NCBI GenBank assembly: GCA_031278675.1
Contig: JAITJY010000202.1
Location: 1 to 8,994 of the forward strand
Length of the DNA: 8,994 nt
Reading direction: 5' to 3'
Origin: Bifidobacteriaceae bacterium
GTDB taxonomy: Bacteria > Actinomycetota > Actinomycetes > Actinomycetales > WQXJ01
Shown one piece after another: positions 1 through 7,539 of the stretch (the first letter of the stretch is position 1; every line of letters begins with the position of its first letter). Made by a program: the position numbers and the translations under genes. Below the pieces are notes generated by a model. That model saw nothing but the letters and a program-made list of their open reading frames with translations. It was not told where the DNA came from and ran no database searches.

Positions 1-3000
1 GCCTTCTGATCCGTCGTCAAGCGGAGAACTGGCGTGCAGGTGGCCTACGCCGTCCTTGTAGGGCTGGCCGGAACTGGACTTGAGTGTCACCGTGACCACA
101 TGCTTGCCCCACACCGGAGCAGGATCAGTGCGGGGGTCATTGTGGTTCGCCTTCTGATTACCAGAAGTGACCGTCATAGACGAATTGTCCGAACTCGGAT
201 TGTTGGGCCTAAACCAGACCTTGACCGGCGAAACATTAGTGGTTAGCTGAGTCGACTGGTTGAGGATGTACACGTCGCCGACTTGAGCAGTCAGGTTGTA
301 GCCGCCCGGCTCAGTGGCGATCAGGCGGATTTCACCCGGGCAGGTCCCCGAGGTGTCAACCCGACAGCTATACGTGGTGGACACGTCGGTCCAAGCACTG
401 TCCGCGTCCGGACGGTATTGCAACGTGCCACCGCCCGATGTCGCGCCGCTACCGGTGATTGGCGACACCCGCAGGGTGACAATCTCGCCCTCCGACGGGA
501 CGGTCTGCGTAACGCCGTTGGCGTCCCGCACCAACGCCATGACATTCAGTATCACCGCCGAGCCTTCTGCTGTGGCCGGGTCTGAGGTGATCACCAACGG
601 ATCGGATTCGTTATCCGACGGGTCGGCCGTCACCCAAGTGGCCTTCGCATCAAAGTCCGGAATGTAGGTCAAATAGCAGTTCACCTGCTCCGGGATCGGC
701 GCACTGGTGGAGCCGACCACGCTGAGCATAGTTGAACCGGCACTGACCGCAGTGTTGACCGGACCGCCCGTCTCGGCGTCATAGCAGTAGGTGTCTTTGA
801 CACCATCAATCTCGCGGATACCCATGTGCCAGCCGTTCAAACCCGCACCGGTGTCGCCGACGGCGCCAACTCCTTCAGTTGTGATGACCACATTGCTGGT
901 CCTCGAAGTGATCGCATGCCCCAGGCTCGAAGGGACAAAGCCTCCCTGAGCCGAAGTAAGAATCGCGGTCCGTGGATAAGACGGCGTAACGTTGCTGATG
1001 TTGCCGAACACCAAGCGGACGTTGGCGGCCACGCCGCCAGTGGTGCGGGCAAAGACCCGCAACACGGCGCCGGCCACGCCGAGCTGGTAGTCCTCGACCT
1101 CGCCTTTCGGCACCCACGGCATCGACTGCGGGTCGGACGGGCCGCCCGAATTGACCGAGACCGCCGGGTCCGAAGAGACCCGGACCCGCAGGTTGACTGC
1201 GACGCTGGCGTTGGAGGGCAGTCCCGTATCCGCCTGGTAATCGCAGTAGGAATAGCCTCCGGTATCCGGCGTAGTACAGGTAATGGCCTTGTCGAAGGTG
1301 GTAGAGGGGATCCCCGAGCTACTGACCGACGTTATCCACGCTCTGACGGTCGATGCCGTCACAGCCGCCGCGTCGCCCGAAACCTTCACCCGCAGCCGGT
1401 ACTTCTTACCGGCCACCATCAAACCGCCTTGCACCGGCGACCAAGCGCCGTCCTCTACTACGTTGCTGGCTGGGACCGGGGCGAAGTCGACGCCATCGTC
1501 CGTGGCGTGGGCGCTGGCTTGGCTGTCATTGACACCGTCGGCGTACAGCCCGGGCGTGGAGCCCAGGTAGAGGTAGTTGTCCGCGCCGCGCTTCGGGTTG
1601 GCGTACGGGCCGGACTGCGCGTTTGTGGTTGGGCTGAGCGGCGAGTCGCCCCACGACCCGACCGTGGTGATGCCGAAGTTAGCGCTAACAACCGCTAGGT
1701 CGGTGTTCATGGAAACCTTGCTGACGATCGCCGCGCCTCCGGTCGCCGAGAACGGGTTGCCGGACGAGCCCTGCGCCGTGTTCAGCGCGTCGATTCCATC
1801 AATCCGGGCTCCCAGGCAGGTGCCGCTCGTTGTCTGCGCCGCATAGTCAGCGCCGACGCCTTGGGTGCAATAGGGGGTCAGCGTGTTGTACTCGCCGCTC
1901 GTTCCGCCCGCCTCATAGAAGCGACCCGCATTTGCGTAAGTCTGGGTCGCGTTCGCGTTACCGATCTTGGGGCGCTTGACCCGGACCACGAACTCGGTCG
2001 AAGCCGAGTTCAGCAACGCCGAATAGTTGCCGGAGTCATTGGTGATCGCCTCGCCCCGCTTGGTCCAGGTGGTAGAGCCAGAGGCCGCGTTGCCCTGGAA
2101 GATCTCCACCGTGACGTTCGGCACACCTGCTTCACCGGGATCTATCACCCCGTTAGCATTCTTGTCGTTGTAGATGGTGCCTTCGATAACCGGGGCGGCC
2201 TGCGCGCCGGCCAGATCCAGCGGACCGCCAGGGGCACTGCTGTTCAACAACGTGACCTCGTCGGACAGCGTGTTCCAGCGGTAAAAGTTGTCGTTGGCAT
2301 GAACGGTATAAAGCGCGCCGTCCATAAACGCCATGCCCCAAACCCGGGAATTCGTGGCGGAGGAACGGTAGCCCTTGACAATCTCAAGGGTCCAGTCGGA
2401 GATGTTGATGCGGGCCAGCGCGTGGTTGCTGGCGTCGCGGGTCAGCATGATGTACAGGTTGCCGTTGGCGTCGATCGCCATGTCGGAACTGACATCCCAA
2501 CTCCCGGAGACAGACGCGCTCGTCATAGCGTTGTATTGGGCGGTGATTCCGGTGTTTGCCACAGCGCTGGTAATGGTGGACGTTGCCGCGATGCAGGTAA
2601 AGCCGCTACTCGAGTTGACCTGCAGAATCCGGGGCTTGATGTCGGTCCACGTGGTAGCGGTACCATTCAGTGCTGCAGTGTAGGCCGCGCCAACCGTGTA
2701 AAGGTAGCCGTTTTGTTGGTTGATCTCAGCGCTCCACTGCGCCTGCAAGGAGCCGATACCACATTGCGGGATGTCGCCCCAGTCCGAACCATTCACCGTG
2801 CCATTGCCCGCGTCAATGAACACGCTGGTGCCGCCGCCGGAGCTAATGGTAACCATGTGCCGCGTGGTGCTGCCGGTAGCACTCTTGAAAATTGGGCCGA
2901 CCGCCGCCGTCTCACGGCCACCCGCGCGAGTCCCGTTGGTGGTCCCATTGGCCTCAAACAAGATAGGCGACTCACTGTCCGCCACCGGGGGCACCAAGTT

Positions 3001-3279
3001 CTGCGGATCGGTCCAGGCTCGCAAATCCTCATAGCCGCCTGTTCCCTTCAACCACAGCAGGTTCTTGTCGAAGTGCCCATCCCAGCCGTTCTGGCGGGTC
3101 ACGGCGTCTGCGCTGCTGCCAGACATCCAGCTTTGGGCAAGGGTCACCCCTCCAAGGGCGATCGCGCCTACTGTCAACAGTGCAATTGGCCGCACCAGGA
3201 CGCCCGGCAAGCGCCGGAGTGCCCCGCTCAGGGAAAGGGTGGTGCTAGGGGCGGAACTATGGGAACCGTGTGCACTCAT
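1..3279 (-). CDS. Large exported modular surface protein (SdrD-like, GEVED-like and bacterial Ig-like modules), partial
   Basis: The frame is open for 1093 codons from the ATG at 3279-3277 to the left edge, with no stop; the C-terminus is missing. The start is supported by AAGGAAG nine bases upstream. Residues 1-48 look like a signal peptide: a long Ser/Thr-rich N-region, arginines at 22, 23 and 30, a hydrophobic run at about 31-48, and possible cleavage after Ala48. Residues 50-360 hold beta-propeller-like repeats (AIDANGNLYI near 268, GMAFMDGALYTV near 315), as in DUF6923-type regions. An SdrD B-like module starts near 367 (GTIYNDKNANGVIDPGE). A GEVED-type domain follows, with YLGS and DDG elements and the hallmark GEVEDY at 726-731. 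From about 875 there are Ig-like segments resembling Big-1/invasin repeats (VRDANG at 917-922, HVVTVTLKSSSG at 1060). Such proteins are usually exported and wall-anchored adhesins; an LPXTG or other anchor would lie outside the window. Ligand unknown. Confidence is high for the gene, moderate for the domain names. Confidence 0.9.
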   Translation of the reverse strand, partial: MSAHGSHSSAPSTTLSLSGALRRLPGVLVRPIALLTVGAIALGGVTLAQSWMSGSSADAVTRQNGWDGHFDKNLLWLKGTGGYEDLRAWTDPQNLVPPVADSESPILFEANGTTNGTRAGGRETAAVGPIFKSATGSTTRHMVTISSGGGTSVFIDAGNGTVNGSDWGDIPQCGIGSLQAQWSAEINQQNGYLYTVGAAYTAALNGTATTWTDIKPRILQVNSSSGFTCIAATSTITSAVANTGITAQYNAMTSASVSGSWDVSSDMAIDANGNLYIMLTRDASNHALARINISDWTLEIVKGYRSSATNSRVWGMAFMDGALYTVHANDNFYRWNTLSDEVTLLNSSAPGGPLDLAGAQAAPVIEGTIYNDKNANGVIDPGEAGVPNVTVEIFQGNAASGSTTWTKRGEAITNDSGNYSALLNSASTEFVVRVKRPKIGNANATQTYANAGRFYEAGGTSGEYNTLTPYCTQGVGADYAAQTTSGTCLGARIDGIDALNTAQGSSGNPFSATGGAAIVSKVSMNTDLAVVSANFGITTVGSWGDSPLSPTTNAQSGPYANPKRGADNYLYLGSTPGLYADGVNDSQASAHATDDGVDFAPVPASNVVEDGAWSPVQGGLMVAGKKYRLRVKVSGDAAAVTASTVRAWITSVSSSGIPSTTFDKAITCTTPDTGGYSYCDYQADTGLPSNASVAVNLRVRVSSDPAVSVNSGGPSDPQSMPWVPKGEVEDYQLGVAGAVLRVFARTTGGVAANVRLVFGNISNVTPSYPRTAILTSAQGGFVPSSLGHAITSRTSNVVITTEGVGAVGDTGAGLNGWHMGIREIDGVKDTYCYDAETGGPVNTAVSAGSTMLSVVGSTSAPIPEQVNCYLTYIPDFDAKATWVTADPSDNESDPLVITSDPATAEGSAVILNVMALVRDANGVTQTVPSEGEIVTLRVSPITGSGATSGGGTLQYRPDADSAWTDVSTTYSCRVDTSGTCPGEIRLIATEPGGYNLTAQVGDVYILNQSTQLTTNVSPVKVWFRPNNPSSDNSSMTVTSGNQKANHNDPRTDPAPVWGKHVVTVTLKSSSGQPYKDGVGHLHASSPLDDGSEG

Positions 3280-3288
3280 TTTGGGAGA

Positions 3289-3295
3289 CTTCCTT
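3289..3295 (-). promoter_or_regulatory. Ribosome binding site of the surface protein gene
   Basis: On the minus strand AAGGAAG lies nine bases before the ATG at 3279-3277. It fixes the start of the large surface protein and places the hydrophobic signal segment within its first 50 residues. No convincing -35/-10 pair was found just upstream. Confidence 0.55.
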
Positions 3296-3642
3296 GCTCT
3301 ATTCGACTTTGCTGTTTAGGGTTAGCGACCTCTTAGCTGGTTCCTGGGCTCGCTACCTGCAGGAGCATCCCGCCGTGGCTCGGGCCCAAGTGCTGGATCA
3401 TCCCGTCCACGCCCCGGCAACCAGCGCCAAGGCCGAGCGGAATGCCCGGCAAGGTTCAACCCGCGCGCGGCTGCGCGTTGACCGAACCTGCAAAAAATCT
3501 ACCGGTCAGCACTGCCTTCCGCCTGGGCAACTGCGTACTATCACCTAGTCGCCCGTTGCTGAATCCTTGACCGAAGCCCATTCCGGCCGGATGAAACCCT
3601 CCAATCGGCCCCCAATCCCCTCTCGGGCAAGCCACGCAACCG

Positions 3643-3740
3643 CCAAAACTGCCCACCCAGCACTCCCCCCAGCGCACCTTGGCGCCTGGCCCGAGGCGAC
3701 GGCATCGTCCAAACTGCCCACTCAGCACTCCCCCCAACGC
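3643..3740. repeat. Imperfect direct repeat, two 33-base copies 65 bases apart
   Basis: Copy one is at 3643-3675 and copy two at 3708-3740. They agree at 29 of 33 positions around a shared core of AACTGCCCAC, CAGCACTCCCCCC and CGC. A second short match, CTGGCCCG, follows each copy at about the same distance, so the true unit may be a degenerate tandem block of about 65 bases. It lies in the divergent intergenic region. It could be an intergenic repeat family of this genome or a pair of protein binding sites; nothing in the window decides this. Confidence 0.7.
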
Positions 3741-3859
3741 GGCTAGCCGGCTGGCCCGGCGCTGCGGGGGTCGGCGTGGACGCTTCTCGGTGTCGGTGCT
3801 GACAGTTATGCTCAGGATATGGCGCGATCGGAGTATCCCTGTGGGCGGGGGACTTAGGC

Positions 3860-4160
3860 GTGACGAGCAGCGGAACTACCGACCTAGCCTTCGATGTCGA
3901 AGACCACGGTAAGTCGCCCCACCGGATGGCCATCTTGACTGCACGCGACGGCGACTGGATCTCGCGATTGGCGCGGATCTACCATGACCTGCGGACTGCG
4001 CTGCGACCGATTTCGGTTCATACGCCGACGACCCTGACCAATTCGGGGATGCTGTTATAGATTTCTACGTGATCGCGAGCCCACCGATGATCTTGAGGCA
4101 CTTGTAACACAGTTCGGACGTGAAGCGAGCAGAGTCGATCAACACAGGGGCCAAGCATGA
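3860..4160 (+). pseudogene. Frame-broken small gene coupled to the helicase (possible remnant of a HamA-like partner)
   Basis: A GTG start at 3860, preceded by the G-rich GGGGGA, opens a frame of 66 codons ending in TAG at 4058-4060. Its first 48 codons have strongly GC-rich third positions, so they look truly coding. From about 4003 the codon pattern with G in first position moves to the next frame (TDFGSYADDPDQFG, then VIDFYVIASP). From about 4081 it moves again to the third frame (PTDDLEALVTQFGREAS). This last frame ends in TGA at 4158-4160, overlapping the helicase ATG by ATGA. Two one-base losses, near 4004 and in the CCC at 4080-4082, would explain all of this and restore about 100 residues. 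The restored tail (hydrophobic strand, proline, then an amphipathic helix) loosely recalls the C-terminus of HamA/DUF1837, but there is no room for a full HamA of roughly 250-300 residues. The alternative is an intact 66-residue protein of unknown function. Function not established. Confidence 0.45.
4146..4150 (+). promoter_or_regulatory. Ribosome binding site of the helicase, within the upstream frame
   Basis: AGGGG lies six bases before the ATG at 4157. It supports this start over internal ATGs. The site sits inside the last codons of the upstream frame, which ends in the ATGA overlap, an arrangement typical of translationally coupled genes. Confidence 0.55.
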
Positions 4161-7100
4161 GAACCATTGATACTCTCCTAGACGCGGTCGGGGCGCACGC
4201 GATGAGCCGGGAAGCCGAAGAGGCTTCCATCCTTCAACGCGTGGTCGAGCCCGAGGGCGAGGTGTATGGCACAGTCGGCCGCCCTGCGCCACGCATAGCA
4301 GACCTTCTTGAGGGCTGGGCCCTGACATCAACCGGCGAAGAGCGAACACGGCTGTTCTCCGAAGCGTTCTCATGCTGGAGGGCTGCGGCGGCGCACGGCG
4401 TGGCCGACGGTGCCATGCTGGACGAAGGCTACCTTCCGCCGGAGATCTCGGTGGCTTTCCATCTAGCAGTGGCCGGCTACCTTGGGGAACGCCCAAGCGA
4501 AGCTGAGCACGCGCTCGCCCGTGCGCTACCCAACGCGGCTGCCCTGCGCACGCGTCCGCGTGAGCCGACCACTTGGAGAGACGTACTGCTGTACGACATA
4601 GCGCTTTCGGTTGTGCTGTTGGTCCGTCGCGCGGGTGGATGGGCAGATGTCGGACTCGCGATCGAGATGATGGATGGCTTGCGCGTCAAACAACGGCACC
4701 TGGAGAGCCACTATCTGGACGAAGCCGCAGGAGACGCGACCCGGCGAACGCTCGAATTAGCCGCCTGCTACCACATCGCCCAAGTAGTGACAGCGGCAGG
4801 CAAGTTCCTCGCCACCGGCGAAGGCATTAGGAACAGGATTGTTGCCGAACTCGAGCGTCATCGAGATCTGGCGCTGGAGGCTTGCCAACGGATAAACGAT
4901 GGTGTCTTAGCTCGTCTTGCGCGGCTGACTTGCGCGGTCGCAGTCGCGATGGCTACAGCGTGCGTCTGGAATCAACTCGGTGGCCTCGGGGCGCGCATGC
5001 GGGAATTTGCCAGAGAACTCGCAGATGCTCGCTCCGAGCGCCCCCTGCTGGGACTGTGGCCCAGTCAACGGCAAGCATTGCGCGAGAACCTACTCGACCC
5101 GTACGCCCGCGCGGTGATAGTTGAAATGCCAACAAGTGCCGGCAAGACGCTCCTGGCGAAGCTGTCCGTAGTGCAGACTCTAGCGCTGAATCCGAACTCG
5201 ACCATAGCCTACGTCGTTCCAACACGGGCCTTAGTCAATCAAGTGGTCGATGAGTTCGCCAGCGACTTCCGCCCGTTGGGCTACAGCGTCGAGCAGGCCG
5301 TCCCAGCAGTCGAGATCGACCCGACCGAGGACCGGCTCCTACAGACGCCGCCGTCTCTGCTCATCACCACCGCAGAAAAGCTCGACCTGCTGATCCGGAG
5401 CGGCCACCCATCAGTCGAGGACATCTCCCAAGTCATAGTCGACGAGGCGCACAACATTGGGGACGGCATCCGCGGCGCGCGCCTCGAACTGCTGTTGGCG
5501 ACCTTGCGCCGTGACCGAGCTGACGCCCGGTTCTTGCTGTTATCCCCGTTCGTGCCGAGTTCGGATGAACTAGCAGCGTGGCTGGGCGGCGAACAAGGAG
5601 GCAGCCCGATCCTGGTTCGGTGGCGCCCGAACCGACGGGTCGTCGCAGCCATCGAGGGAGTCAAGCGCGGCCGCGGCACCTATGACGTCGCACTGAAGAC
5701 GATTGAGGCGGCGGACAACAGTGACCTTGCTCCCGGCTTGGAAATCGTCTTAGAGCGGAACGTCAAGCGTCCGACGGCCCTTAAGAAGCTGTCCCTGGTT
5801 GCCGCCAGCGCCTTAAGCAGCCGCGCAGGCGTGACCCTGATTCTGTGTGCCGGCAAAGGCACAGCAATGGAACGCGCACAAGAAGTCGCTGACGGGCTTG
5901 ACCCAGTTGATGGGTCGCCGCTGCGCGCCGCCATCTTGGCACACCTAGAAGACGAACTCGGCGCCGCCAACCCGCTCTCTCCGCTGCTTGAGCGCGGCAT
6001 CGCATATCACCACGCCGGCATGTCGCTCGAGACTCGGCGGCTGGTTGAGCGGCTCGTATTGACCGACCAAGTACATACAGTCTGCGGGACAACAACACTC
6101 GCTCAAGGAGTCAATTTCCCGATCAACAACGTAATCATCGAATCGCGCTCAAAAGGCGCATCCGCCACGATGAGCTTCTCCGACTTCTGGAACGTTGCTG
6201 GGCGGGCCGGGCGGGGTCGCTACGGAGACCTCGGCGTTGTCGCCTTCCCGGTAGCTACGCAAGCCCAGCGGGACGGTTGGGCCGACTTCTTTCGCCAGGA
6301 GGCCCGCGTGGTAGCATCCAGCCTGGCAAGTCTTGTCGCAGCAGCCGACCGGATTTCCGGCGATTTCACCCTCGCAACGCTCGGCACCCATGAGGTTCTG
6401 TCTCCATTCCTTCAGTACCTCGCGCACGCCATGCGGATCTCAGGAGCGGCGGACGCCGCGGGTGACATCGAAGACCTTCTCCGCAACAGCTTGGTCTATA
6501 GGCAGGCGACGGCCAAGAGCCCGGAATTGGGTGCGGCCCTGGCCGCGTTGTGCCGAGCCTACCTCGACAGCCTCCGATCCACGCCCGGCCTGGTCGCGCT
6601 CGCCGACGGCACTGGGTTCTCGACTGTGACCATCAATGCGCTCAGGGCCCGCGCCGCAGGCACGGCCGATATCTCAGATCCCGCTTCATGGGCACCCGCC
6701 CACCTTTTCGGGAGTGATCTGGGTCCACTCACCGCCAGGGTAGACCTGCTCGGTTCCCTGCCCGAGCTGCAGCTCGGCTCCGACTACCATGGTCGGTTCA
6801 ACCCGGAACGCATCGCTGAAATCCTCTGTAGCTGGATCCGCGGGGTTTCCATTGAGGAGATGGTCGCGCGGTTCGCGCCCGGCAAGAACGGCGAAATGAA
6901 GCCCGCCGAGTTCACCAGTTATCTGTATTCACTCTTGACCCAGAACGCTAGCTGGGGCATGGGTGCGTTACAGCGGGTCGCCTGGGCGGGCACAACCCAC
7001 AAGGACTATGGAGATGCCGCCTACGTCCCATCAATGGTCTACTACGGTGTTGACACCCGCGAAGCGATATGGATGCGTATGATCGGTCTTCCCCGCGAAT

Positions 7101-7273
7101 CAGCGGGGCGCGCTGCGGCAGTTTGGAGGCGCAAGAACCGCTCGCACCCCGAGTCCTACGCGGAATTACGTGGTTTCGTCAGCGGACTCACCGCCGACGA
7201 ATGGGACCAACACGGCGGCGAAAGCGCCATCACTGGAGAACAGATGAAGCTCCTTTGGCGCGAGCTGATGTGA
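4157..7273 (+). CDS. Ski2-like superfamily 2 DNA/RNA helicase, HamB-like
   Basis: An intact 1038-residue ATP-dependent helicase. Residues 1-295 appear mostly helical, with no motif I recognise. The core follows in order: LWPSQRQAL (300-308), Walker A MPTSAGKT (324-331, K330), motif Ia YVVPTRALVNQ (352-362), the DEAH-type Walker B VDEAHN (428-433), and motif III region LLLSPFV (460-466). The second RecA lobe has ILC near 562-564, YHHAGM (617-622), motif V GTTTLAQGVNFP (644-655) and motif VI NVAGRAGRGR (679-688). YHHAGM plus TLAQGVNFP places it among Ski2/Hel308-like helicases. Within these, its size, long N-terminal extension, SPFV motif III and coupling to a short upstream frame most recall HamB, the helicase of the Hachiman anti-phage system; AbpB-type helicases are an alternative. 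HamB normally works with the nuclease HamA, and no intact HamA is seen. All ATPase motifs look intact, so the protein itself is probably functional. Confidence is high for helicase, moderate for HamB-like. Confidence 0.92.
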   Translation: MRTIDTLLDAVGAHAMSREAEEASILQRVVEPEGEVYGTVGRPAPRIADLLEGWALTSTGEERTRLFSEAFSCWRAAAAHGVADGAMLDEGYLPPEISVAFHLAVAGYLGERPSEAEHALARALPNAAALRTRPREPTTWRDVLLYDIALSVVLLVRRAGGWADVGLAIEMMDGLRVKQRHLESHYLDEAAGDATRRTLELAACYHIAQVVTAAGKFLATGEGIRNRIVAELERHRDLALEACQRINDGVLARLARLTCAVAVAMATACVWNQLGGLGARMREFARELADARSERPLLGLWPSQRQALRENLLDPYARAVIVEMPTSAGKTLLAKLSVVQTLALNPNSTIAYVVPTRALVNQVVDEFASDFRPLGYSVEQAVPAVEIDPTEDRLLQTPPSLLITTAEKLDLLIRSGHPSVEDISQVIVDEAHNIGDGIRGARLELLLATLRRDRADARFLLLSPFVPSSDELAAWLGGEQGGSPILVRWRPNRRVVAAIEGVKRGRGTYDVALKTIEAADNSDLAPGLEIVLERNVKRPTALKKLSLVAASALSSRAGVTLILCAGKGTAMERAQEVADGLDPVDGSPLRAAILAHLEDELGAANPLSPLLERGIAYHHAGMSLETRRLVERLVLTDQVHTVCGTTTLAQGVNFPINNVIIESRSKGASATMSFSDFWNVAGRAGRGRYGDLGVVAFPVATQAQRDGWADFFRQEARVVASSLASLVAAADRISGDFTLATLGTHEVLSPFLQYLAHAMRISGAADAAGDIEDLLRNSLVYRQATAKSPELGAALAALCRAYLDSLRSTPGLVALADGTGFSTVTINALRARAAGTADISDPASWAPAHLFGSDLGPLTARVDLLGSLPELQLGSDYHGRFNPERIAEILCSWIRGVSIEEMVARFAPGKNGEMKPAEFTSYLYSLLTQNASWGMGALQRVAWAGTTHKDYGDAAYVPSMVYYGVDTREAIWMRMIGLPRESAGRAAAVWRRKNRSHPESYAELRGFVSGLTADEWDQHGGESAITGEQMKLLWRELM

Positions 7274-7440
7274 ACGCCGACGATACGGGGTGAGCACGGG
7301 CCTCGGGATGGCCTCGCTGGGGGAGTTGGTGGCCACTGGTTGCTTGGGGGGCGGCATCGTCCTACGGCTGGCTAACCCTTGACTGCCGGTCTGGTTTACC
7401 GGTCGACCTGTCGGAACACTAGGGTTGGGCTGGATCGCGT
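7274..7440. terminator. Spacer between convergent genes with nested inverted repeats, possible two-way terminator
   Basis: The helicase ends on the left and the tRNA ends on the right, so transcription converges here. An inner hairpin pairs GCCGGT (7385-7390) with ACCGGT (7398-7403) around a seven-base loop, with one G-T pair. An outer pair joins CTAACCCT (7372-7379) to AGGGTTGG (7421-7428), with one wobble. There is no run of T after either arm, so a classical intrinsic terminator is not shown. No gene is seen in this spacer. Confidence 0.25.
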
Positions 7441-7517
7441 TGGTGCCCCCAGCGAGACTCGAACTCGCAACAGACCGGTTTTAAGCCGGTTGCCTCTGCC
7501 AATTGGGCTATGGGGGC
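7441..7517 (-). tRNA. tRNA with anticodon UAA (tRNA-Leu by anticodon)
   Basis: The 77 bases fold as a full cloverleaf on the minus strand. The acceptor stem GCCCCCA/TGGGGGC has seven perfect pairs, with discriminator A73 and an encoded CCA at 7443-7441. The D arm has three pairs (GCC/GGC). The anticodon arm is ACCGG/CCGGT with loop CTTAAAA, giving anticodon UAA at 7483-7481, which reads UUA leucine codons. The T arm is GCGAG/CTCGC with loop TTCGAGT. The variable region is only five bases (CTGTT), whereas bacterial tRNA-Leu normally has a long variable arm. Leucine is therefore assigned by anticodon and A73, while the body is of the short type. It lies 22 bases after the ppx stop and is probably cotranscribed with it. 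Confidence 0.9.
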
Positions 7518-7539
7518 GTCGGTGCGCCTCAAGACAAGC

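Larger units (their letters stand above)
3280..3859. other. Divergent intergenic region between the surface protein and helicase units
   Basis: This 580-base stretch separates a leftward and a rightward gene, so it should hold both promoters. Open frames on either strand here are short, low in complexity and match no family I recognise. Visible structure includes the duplicated 33-base repeat (annotated separately), an imperfect GC hairpin at 3457-3480 (CAAC/GTTG outer arms, GCGC inner arms), and a tandem TCGGTG at 3788-3799. A weak sigma70-like pair for the rightward unit could be TTCTCG (3784-3789) and TATGCT (3807-3812), 17 bases apart, but the match is poor and I would not rely on it. Confidence 0.5.

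Noticed and set aside
2987..2996. GGGGGCACCA, a ten-base match to the 3' end of the tRNA, as a possible attachment site
   Set aside because: It is too short and lies within the surface protein coding sequence, with no further match on either side; chance is the simplest explanation.
826..3336. Long plus-strand open frames (826-1698 and 1861-3336) over the left third of the window
   Set aside because: They are the exact antisense register of the minus-strand surface protein, which has a signal peptide, a ribosome binding site and recognisable domain motifs. The plus-strand translations are Arg-rich and resemble nothing.
3456..3933. Minus-strand open frames of 93 and 130 codons in the divergent spacer
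   Set aside because: Low-complexity Gly/Arg/Pro translations driven by the 33-base repeat. They have no family motif, and the 130-codon frame overlaps the coding start of the upstream helicase partner.
3860..4060. Intact 66-residue gene with a GTG start
   Set aside because: Possible, but the coding pattern leaves this frame near 4003, and the ATGA coupling to the helicase belongs to another frame. A broken longer gene explains more, so it is annotated that way with limited confidence.
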